From contig CAYYIP010000022.1 in the NCBI GenBank assembly GCA_964472015.1, positions 1 through 31,910 on the forward strand: a DNA stretch of 31,910 nucleotides, in the 5' to 3' direction. Shown piece after piece: positions 25,530-31,910 of the stretch. Under the pieces are notes generated by a model, which did not search any database, was not told the DNA's origin, and worked only from the letters and a program-made list of their open reading frames with translations. Made by a program: the position numbers and the translations under genes. Positions within the stretch are counted from its first letter, which is position 1. The number at the start of each line of letters is the position of its first letter. Origin of the DNA: JAAYTD01 sp964472015. GTDB lineage: Bacteria > Bacteroidota > Ignavibacteria > Kapaibacteriales > UBA2268.

Positions 25530-26738
25530 TTAATTATTTTCCATTCCATATTCTTTTAATTTTCTATGCAAAGTTCTTTCTGAAATATTCAGTATTTGTG
25601 CTGTTTTACGTTTATTCCCTGATAATTCGTTTAATGTTTCAAGTATTACTTTTTTTTCAATTTCAGCTAGCGTCATTTTTTGCATAGAACTATTTGTATT
25701 CTCTGAATAATTCACAAGTGCAGTATCTTTTAAAACTTCTACATCATCTGAAATTTCAGTCATTGTATTACCAATAGCTCCTAATGCTCTTTTTATATCA
25801 GTTATATCCTGTTTTAGTTCTAATAATGTCCTTAAAATTAAAGTATCACTACCTATAATATCTTTTTTTACAGTAGAAACTAAAGCTACAGAAGTATTTG
25901 CATAATTTTTATCTATTTGTTGTCCATAAATATTATCATCAGATTGAAATAAATATTTTTTTATAATATTTTTATCAATAAATTTTCCATTTTCCAAGGT
26001 TACTACTTTTTCAACAAAATTTTTTAGTTCTCTAATATTACCCGGCCATTGCTTCCCTTTTAATAATTTAATAGCATCTTCAGAAAAGCCCATAAATTCT
26101 ATTGAATTTTGATTACATATTCTTTTGGAAAAATAATCAACATATAAAGGGATATCTTCTAAATGATCTCTTAAAGGAGGAAGAATAATATTAACAGTAT
26201 TTAACCTATAAAATAGATCTTGTCTAAAGTTTTTATTTTCTACTTCTTGTTTAAGATTTCTATTTGTTGCAGCTATAATCCGCACATTTACCTTTCTTAT
26301 AGCAGACGAACCTAAACGTGAATATTCGCCTGATTCTAATATTCGTAATAATTTAACTTGAGTAATCATTGGCATCTCACCAATTTCATCAAGAAAAATT
26401 GTACCATTATTAGCAGCTTCAAAAAAACCAACTCTTTGTTCTACAGCACTTGTAAAAGCTCCTTTTTCATGTCCAAATAATTCTGCTTCTAACAATGTAT
26501 CTGGAATAGCACCACAATTAACACTTACAAATGGTTTTGATTTCCTAAGACTTAGATTATGTATTGCATTAGCAAAAACTTCTTTCCCGGTACCGGTCTC
26601 TCCATTTATCAATACGGGCAAATCAGTTGGCGCTACTTTTTCAACCATATCGATTGCTTCTTGTATTAAATTTGAGTCTCCAATTATACCATAACGTAAT
26701 TGAAAATTCCGTCTATACTCCCAATCAAAAATATTCAT
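25530..26738 (-). CDS. Sigma-54-dependent transcriptional activator (AAA+ plus Fis-type HTH)
   Basis: Bacterial enhancer-binding proteins use ATP to remodel the sigma-54 polymerase. The 402-residue protein has no N-terminal receiver; it starts almost directly with the AAA+ domain: GETGTGKE (46-53), AELFGHEKG (85-93), GTIFLDEIGEMP (Walker B), RIIAATNRNL, and FRQDLFYRLN. A Fis-type helix-turn-helix ends it (about 358-402, KRKTAQILNISERTLHRKLK). The sigma-54 contact loop reads GAFTSA (93-98) instead of GAFTGA. No sensor or phosphorylation domain is seen, so regulation may be by partner or expression. The next gene downstream is the auxiliary lipoprotein, 66 bases away. Confidence 0.88.
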   Translation of the reverse strand: MNIFDWEYRRNFQLRYGIIGDSNLIQEAIDMVEKVAPTDLPVLINGETGTGKEVFANAIHNLSLRKSKPFVSVNCGAIPDTLLEAELFGHEKGAFTSAVEQRVGFFEAANNGTIFLDEIGEMPMITQVKLLRILESGEYSRLGSSAIRKVNVRIIAATNRNLKQEVENKNFRQDLFYRLNTVNIILPPLRDHLEDIPLYVDYFSKRICNQNSIEFMGFSEDAIKLLKGKQWPGNIRELKNFVEKVVTLENGKFIDKNIIKKYLFQSDDNIYGQQIDKNYANTSVALVSTVKKDIIGSDTLILRTLLELKQDITDIKRALGAIGNTMTEISDDVEVLKDTALVNYSENTNSSMQKMTLAEIEKKVILETLNELSGNKRKTAQILNISERTLHRKLKEYGMENN

Positions 26739-26808
26739 ATACTATATTATATAATTGTTAATTATTTTACATTTATTTATTAAGTTTTATTAAGATTAAG
26801 ATAATACT

Positions 26809-27468
26809 TTAAGTATTTATATTTTTATTCCACTCTGCCCAGCCACCTTCATACATAAAAACATTTTTAAATCCCAAGTTAACTAATATATTAGCAATAT
26901 CATGGCTTAAGTCACAATTACCGCCGTCACAATAAATTATATATTTTTTATTTTCTGGAAGTGAAAATATTTTATCCATTAAAATACTTTCTTCTTCTAA
27001 GGGACATATATTAATTGCATTCGGAATGTGTGCAGCTATAAATTGACTGGAACGTCTAGCATCAATTATTACAAAGTCTTTTGAATTTACTATTTTCAAC
27101 ATTTGTTTATATGTAACCGTAAGAAATTCTTTATGATTTAAAGATTTTTCTTTATTTGATATTTTTATATCGACTTTTTGAGTATCTAATTGTTGTTTAG
27201 CAGTATGAAGTTCTTTGTTAATTATAGTATCTTTTTTAGTATCATCTTGTTTTAATGTATAGTCATTTGTATCTATATCTTTCAGAGTGTCTTTCAGAGT
27301 TTTTTTTAATATTAAACTATTATTAAAAAGTAAAGAATCACTTACTTGTAATTTTTCTGAACTTTTTTTTATAAAAGGCAGTCCATCTTCTCTAAGTATA
27401 TTATAAACTATTGATATAACAGTTGAAATAAGTAAAATCAAAAAAATATCTTTTATGTGATGTTTCAT
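26809..27468 (-). CDS. Membrane-anchored rhodanese-domain protein
   Basis: The 219-residue protein has an N-terminal membrane helix (about 8-24) and a low-complexity, lysine/threonine-rich linker (40-110) with a duplicated KKTLKDTLKD segment. A C-terminal rhodanese domain (about 114-216) follows, with VIIDARRSSQF, AHIPNAINI and the active-site loop YCDGGNC (C180). Catalytic cysteine C180 is followed by G-G-N-C rather than the usual R-S loop, a form seen in other Bacteroidota rhodanese-type proteins. The linker and the anchor imply it works at the membrane surface. Sulfur transfer is assumed from family only. It lies between the J-domain gene and the sigma-54 activator. Confidence 0.8.
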   Translation of the reverse strand: MKHHIKDIFLILLISTVISIVYNILREDGLPFIKKSSEKLQVSDSLLFNNSLILKKTLKDTLKDIDTNDYTLKQDDTKKDTIINKELHTAKQQLDTQKVDIKISNKEKSLNHKEFLTVTYKQMLKIVNSKDFVIIDARRSSQFIAAHIPNAINICPLEEESILMDKIFSLPENKKYIIYCDGGNCDLSHDIANILVNLGFKNVFMYEGGWAEWNKNINT

Positions 27469-27532
27469 ATTAAATTAAAATAAATATATGATTTAAATTT
27501 TATGATTTAAATTTAATATTAAAATTATTATG

Positions 27533-27970
27533 TTAAAATTTTTTATATAATCTTATTTTATTATAAGCTTTTAATATACTTATAGTCTCTAATTTTGCTT
27601 CCTCTGGTGTTAATTTATTTTGTTCAATATTATCGGGATGTACAGATTTGATTTTTTGCTTAAACATTGTTTTTATTTCGTTTACACTTGCATCAAGTGA
27701 AACGCCTATAATGTTATAGGCTTTTATTATATCGTCATCAATATTACTTTTGTTATTAATATTATTTAAATTAAAACTATTATTTGAAAATTCTTTAAAA
27801 TCTTGTTGAGTTTTATATATATCACTATCTAAAAAATCTTCTGAATTTAATTCATCTATTATTTTTTGTAATTCTGGAAATTCTTCTGTAAAAATATCTT
27901 GTTTTTTATTATAATTAGTATCTTCTAAATTAGTTTTTACTATATTTAAAAAACGTTTAAAAATACCCAT
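27533..27970 (-). CDS. J-domain protein
   Basis: The 145 residues end with a J domain (about 80-145) containing the HPD motif at 111-113, used to stimulate DnaK ATPase. The N-terminal half is asparagine-rich, low complexity and without known domain; the G/F and zinc-finger regions of DnaJ are missing, so this is a J-domain-only co-chaperone. Upstream begins the long minus-strand run, and the rhodanese gene starts 64 bases downstream. Confidence 0.85.
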   Translation of the reverse strand: MGIFKRFLNIVKTNLEDTNYNKKQDIFTEEFPELQKIIDELNSEDFLDSDIYKTQQDFKEFSNNSFNLNNINNKSNIDDDIIKAYNIIGVSLDASVNEIKTMFKQKIKSVHPDNIEQNKLTPEEAKLETISILKAYNKIRLYKKF

Positions 27971-28242
27971 ATAAATTTTATTCTTTAATTATATTGACGT
28001 TTTATACAACAAAAAATTTTTATACAATATATCTATGCTCTATATTATATTCTATAAAAATAATAAAAAAAAACAATATAATTATTAATTTTTATTATTT
28101 TATATAAATTTTTTAATAAATTTTATTAAATTATTAAAAAAAAATGTATCTTTATAAAAATAATTTTGAAATAAGTAGTATAATACTATATTAAAATTAA
28201 AAATCAAAATATAAATACAATAATCTAATATCTATAAAAACA

Positions 28243-28800
28243 ATGAGACTATTTATTTCTATAAATTTTGATGAACAAACAAAACAAAAAATAAAAGAGA
28301 AACAAGATATTTTAAAAAAATATTCTTCAAGTGGAAATTTTACCAAAAAAGATAATTTACATATAACTCTTGTATTTCTTGGCGAAATAGAATCAAAACA
28401 ATTATCAAAAATAAAAAATATAATGGCCGAGATAAAATTACCAAGTTTTTATATAAATATAACAAAATATGGAATGTTCAAACATAACAATAATATTTTT
28501 TGGCTTGAAATCTCTAAAAACAATATATTAAATAACTTATACTTAGAACTATACAATAAATTAACAGATGCAGGATTTAATATAGAATTCAGAAAATTTG
28601 TTCCTCATTTAACAATAGTACGTGAATTAAAAATAAAAGATACTATTAATGGTCATAGTATTAGTAACATTATAGATGAATTAAACAGTAAATATCAGGA
28701 TAAAATAGTCTTAAAAGTAAATAAATTTTCACTTATGAATTCAGAACGTATAAACGGGAAATTGACATATACTGAATTATTTAATCAAAAATTAGAATAA
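28243..28800 (+). CDS. thpR: RNA 2',3'-cyclic phosphodiesterase
   Basis: ThpR (LigT-like 2H family) hydrolyses 2',3'-cyclic phosphates on RNA. The 185-residue protein opens MRLFISINFDE and carries the paired motifs HITL (H40) and HLTI (H122), about 82 residues apart as in the family, with the F-V-P-H arrangement in the second. The length is normal. The 272-base region upstream separates it from the divergent J-domain gene and holds no clear element. Confidence 0.92.
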   Translation: MRLFISINFDEQTKQKIKEKQDILKKYSSSGNFTKKDNLHITLVFLGEIESKQLSKIKNIMAEIKLPSFYINITKYGMFKHNNNIFWLEISKNNILNNLYLELYNKLTDAGFNIEFRKFVPHLTIVRELKIKDTINGHSISNIIDELNSKYQDKIVLKVNKFSLMNSERINGKLTYTELFNQKLE

Positions 28801-28819
28801 AATATTAAATTTATAAATT

Positions 28820-28861
28820 AAAATACTATTTAAATATATTTATATTATTAAATAGTATTTT
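28820..28861 (+). terminator. Hairpin after thpR
   Basis: The 14-bp inverted repeat AAAATACTATTTAA (28820-28833) and its complement (28848-28861) have a 14-base loop, 20 bases after the thpR stop. It is AT-rich and its T run is short, so terminator strength is uncertain. Confidence 0.5.
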
Positions 28862-28889
28862 ATATCATTAACTATTACTTTTTAAATAA

Positions 28890-29335
<446 letters not shown>

Positions 29336-29404
29336 ATTTTTAGTAAATATATCAGTGTTTTTATTTAATAAATAAAAAAATTATGATTTTTATAAAAAAA
29401 ATAT

Positions 29405-29412
29405 TAAATTTG
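29405..29412 (+). promoter_or_regulatory. Candidate -7 element before the TldD gene
   Basis: TAAATTTG fits TAnnTTTG and lies about 37 bases before the ATG at 29449. The -33 part is unclear. Confidence 0.35.
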
Positions 29413-29448
29413 TCTTTATATTAAGATACTAAATAAAAAATAATAAAA

Positions 29449-30972
29449 ATGATAAATCGTAGAAATTTTATAAAAAATTGTAGTATAGGGCTTGGAGTGG
29501 CATTAACTTCTCCTTATTGGTTAGATACTTTATTGGCGTCTTCAATAAAGTCGACCGGAAAAGATCTTATTAGTTCTAACTTTGGATTTTCAAAAGAAGA
29601 TATCCAAAAATTATTATTAATTGCACTTTCTAAAGGCGGTGATTTTTCAGAATTTTTCTTTGAATATACACAAAGTAGTTCTGTTTCAATGGAAGAAAGT
29701 TTAATAAAAAATTCATCAGAAGTAATTACTCTTGGGGTTGGTATTAGAGTAATAAAAGGGAATAACTATGGATATGCTTTTTCAAATGAATTAACATTTG
29801 ATAGTATAAAAAAAGTAGCCCTTACAGCTGCTGCAATAGCGGGTGGAAATAGTAAAGTCAAGCAAATCAATTTAAATAGCAAAAAAGTAATAAAAAATTA
29901 TTATGATTTAAATTCACCCATAACAGACTTAACATTATCAGAAAAAATAAAAATGGTAAAAGCAGCACACGATACTGCCTTAAAATATGATTCTAAAATC
30001 AAAAAAGTAAGCGCATCGCTTTCTGATGAAATGCAATATGTAACAATTGCAAACAGTGATGGTTTATTAATATCTGATATACGTCCTCAAACTCGTTTAG
30101 TTGTTTATGCTACTGCTGCAAAAGATACAAAAAATTATGTAACCGGAAGCGCTAATGCAGGTGGCCGATTAGGTTTTAACTTTTATAAAAATAAAGTAAA
30201 ACCAGAAGAATTAGGAGTAAAAGCAGCTAAAGAAGCAATAATATTATTAGATGCAGAAAATGCACCAGCGGGTGAAATGACAGTTGTTCTAGATAAAAAA
30301 CAATCAGGAGTAATGATACATGAAGCTGTTGGACATCCATTTGAAGCAGATAGTATTTGGAAAAAAACGTCAACAATTTATGATAAGTTAGGACAAGTTA
30401 TAGCATCTCCTTTAGTGAATATATATGAAGACGGAACTATCCCTCAATATAGAGGTTCTATGAATATAGATGACGAAGGAATGGAAACTGAAAAAACTAT
30501 ACTTATGGAAAAAGGCAAAGTTGTTGGTTTTATAAATGATAAACTTTCAGCACAAGCTTTAGGAATTAAAAGAAATGCTCATGGACGTCGTGAATCTTAC
30601 GAATGTATTCCTATCCCACGTATGATGAATACAGTTTTAGAAAGAGGAGATACACCTACTGATGAAATTATAGAAAGTGTAAAAAAAGGATTTTATGCAG
30701 TTTCGTATCAAGGTGGAATGGTAGAAGGAACAGGTAAATTTACATTCTCAATAAGTTTAGGATATCTAATTGAAAATGGAAAAATAACAAAACCATTAAA
30801 AAACGCTACACTTATAGGTACAAATACAAAAATATTAAAAGATATAGATATGATAGGAAACGATCTTGACTTCTTCCTAGGAACTTGTGGAAAAGCAGGA
30901 CAATCGGTTCCAGTTACTGCTGGAACTCCAACACTACGTATAAAAAAGATGACAGTTGGAGGAATAGTATAA
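29449..30972 (+). CDS. tldD: TldD/PmbA-family metalloprotease with twin-arginine signal
   Basis: TldD with its partner TldE forms a zinc protease for unfolded or modified peptides. The 507-residue protein has the zinc motif HEAVGH (H291, E292, H296) in MIHEAVGHPFEAD and the GTCGKAGQSVPVTAGTPTLRI-type C-terminal segment. It opens with NRRNFIKN then a hydrophobic stretch (11-30), which fits a Tat signal (RRxFxK), so it is probably exported. No tldE follows: the next gene is convergent. It is full length and the metal motif is complete. Confidence 0.92.
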   Translation: MINRRNFIKNCSIGLGVALTSPYWLDTLLASSIKSTGKDLISSNFGFSKEDIQKLLLIALSKGGDFSEFFFEYTQSSSVSMEESLIKNSSEVITLGVGIRVIKGNNYGYAFSNELTFDSIKKVALTAAAIAGGNSKVKQINLNSKKVIKNYYDLNSPITDLTLSEKIKMVKAAHDTALKYDSKIKKVSASLSDEMQYVTIANSDGLLISDIRPQTRLVVYATAAKDTKNYVTGSANAGGRLGFNFYKNKVKPEELGVKAAKEAIILLDAENAPAGEMTVVLDKKQSGVMIHEAVGHPFEADSIWKKTSTIYDKLGQVIASPLVNIYEDGTIPQYRGSMNIDDEGMETEKTILMEKGKVVGFINDKLSAQALGIKRNAHGRRESYECIPIPRMMNTVLERGDTPTDEIIESVKKGFYAVSYQGGMVEGTGKFTFSISLGYLIENGKITKPLKNATLIGTNTKILKDIDMIGNDLDFFLGTCGKAGQSVPVTAGTPTLRIKKMTVGGIV

Positions 30973-31006
30973 AAATCTAATTATAGAAATGTGATATAAA
31001 ATATAT

Positions 31007-31045
31007 AAAAAGTAACATAAAAAATATTTTATTATGTTACTTTTT
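31007..31045. terminator. Bidirectional terminator between tldD and the methyltransferase gene
   Basis: The stem AAAAAGTAACATAA (31007-31020) and its complement (31032-31045) with a T run lies between the convergent stops at 30972 and 31051. On the minus strand it can also end the restriction gene. Confidence 0.75.
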
Positions 31046-31050
31046 TTTAT

Positions 31051-31910
31051 TTAAAAATTTATTTTGGATAAATCTTGCATTATTTTAGAAGTTTCTAATA
31101 AAGATTTTACAATATTTTGATAATGTGTAATATCATTATCTGATAATATCCTACCTTTTCTATACTTTAACCACATTTGTAATGGTGTATAACTACCTAT
31201 AACAAAATTCCAAGCAACTTCAGGAACATTCCCAAAATATTGTTCTTTATTGATATATATCCTGCCATTTGTGTAATTTACTTTTTCTACTTTATTACTA
31301 CCAATTACAGGATAACTTATATTAAAATCAATTTTATTTAAAACATCAGTATCTAATAAATGTAGTTTACGCAATATACTTCCTTTTGATACTAAATCCC
31401 AAAAATATGTTAGATCTTTAGGATAAGGAATTATTGGGAAATCTATTTTTAAGAATTCTATATATTTTTCTCTATAACTTGAAATATGTAGTACCGCATA
31501 AATATAATCTAATATATCAATAGGACTAAATGTATTTTTATTTTGTTCTTTTTCTTTAATAAATTCTATACCTAATATATCTGAAAACTTCTTGATTATT
31601 TCATTATTAAAATTAGGTTCTCGGGAAATTGTTAAATTAGCTTGTGAATCTTTTTTATATAAATATAAAGGAAAAATATATGAAGCACTGCCTATTGTAT
31701 GTATATCAATAATTTTATTAGTAATAAAAGCATCTTTATAAAATAAATTTTGTATGGGTATATTTTTTTCTAATATTAATCCTATATTATCTTTATTTAT
31801 AAGATGTTGCATTATATTAAAACATGGATAAGACATAAACCCTTTTGTATTAGCCGTATAAAAAGTATTTCTAATATCAAAAGGTCTATAATTTATTTCG
31901 GTAAAATTAC
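31051..31910 (-). CDS. Type ISP-like restriction-modification enzyme, C-terminal part (partial)
   Basis: The minus-strand frame is open to the window edge: beyond the internal ATG at 31836 the codons continue upstream as NFTEINYRPFDIRNTFYTAN, then TKGFM. That is the familiar EI-YRPFD-R--YYT segment of N6-adenine methyltransferase-type restriction enzymes. The following about 260 residues contain DYIYAVLHISSYREKY, FGNVPEVAWNFVIGSYTP and LQMWLKYRKGR, typical of the C-terminal specificity domain of type ISP/IIG enzymes. The catalytic methyltransferase and helicase/nuclease parts would lie outside. The last 80 bases are nearly identical, inverted, to the left edge (1-80). Confidence 0.82.
   Translation of the reverse strand, partial: NFTEINYRPFDIRNTFYTANTKGFMSYPCFNIMQHLINKDNIGLILEKNIPIQNLFYKDAFITNKIIDIHTIGSASYIFPLYLYKKDSQANLTISREPNFNNEIIKKFSDILGIEFIKEKEQNKNTFSPIDILDYIYAVLHISSYREKYIEFLKIDFPIIPYPKDLTYFWDLVSKGSILRKLHLLDTDVLNKIDFNISYPVIGSNKVEKVNYTNGRIYINKEQYFGNVPEVAWNFVIGSYTPLQMWLKYRKGRILSDNDITHYQNIVKSLLETSKIMQDLSKINF

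Overview
This is a very AT-rich stretch of bacterial chromosome from the Bacteroidota/FCB group. The evidence is a type IX secretion C-terminal sorting domain on a secreted deiminase, near-absence of Shine-Dalgarno sequences, several -7 elements of the Bacteroidota form TAnnTTTG (clearest before the HU gene), the 30-residue basic COX24/AURKAIP1-type ribosomal protein typical of that phylum, DUF4956, DUF2490 and beta-barrel proteins, and a tmRNA tag ending in ALAA. LPS heptose genes (hldD, a GT9 heptosyltransferase), lipoproteins and barrel proteins show a Gram-negative envelope. Genus and species cannot be told from the sequence.

Layout, left half. Bases 1-86 are the tail of a DNA methyltransferase/restriction gene whose 3' end recurs, inverted and nearly identical, at the right edge. 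Then come queE, a GT9 heptosyltransferase, a T9SS-exported peptidylarginine/agmatine deiminase-like protein, and a three-gene operon (VTC polyphosphate-polymerase domain, DUF4956 membrane protein, DUF2490 barrel). On the minus strand are a FeoB-like permease without its G domain, and holA. A 380-base divergent region with a good promoter leads to HU plus the small ribosomal protein. After a strong bidirectional terminator come nrnA and an outer-membrane protein (minus), then a plus-strand two-helix coiled-coil protein.

Right half. From 27970 down to 13706 everything lies on the minus strand. In transcription order: J-domain protein, rhodanese, sigma-54 activator, auxiliary lipoprotein, RNase P RNA, small TolB/FlgO-like protein, PASTA-containing ftsI, unknown exported protein, TatD fused in frame to an outer-membrane protein, small membrane protein, uvrB, hldD, tmRNA, and a decayed GIY-YIG nuclease gene. 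Plus-strand thpR, yjbQ and a Tat-signal TldD close the window before the second methyltransferase/restriction gene.

Most of the content is housekeeping: translation quality control, DNA repair and replication, septal peptidoglycan, LPS heptose. The unusual points are the TatD/outer-membrane protein fusion with the signal peptide embedded at the TatD C-terminus; the inverted restriction-gene tails flanking about 31 kb; the permease-only FeoB; the broken GIY-YIG gene against the ssrA terminator; the GAFTSA variant in the sigma-54 activator; an orphan exported TldD; and the single strong Shine-Dalgarno, found before the ribosomal-protein gene. I see no CRISPR array, insertion sequence, prophage, tRNA or rRNA gene.
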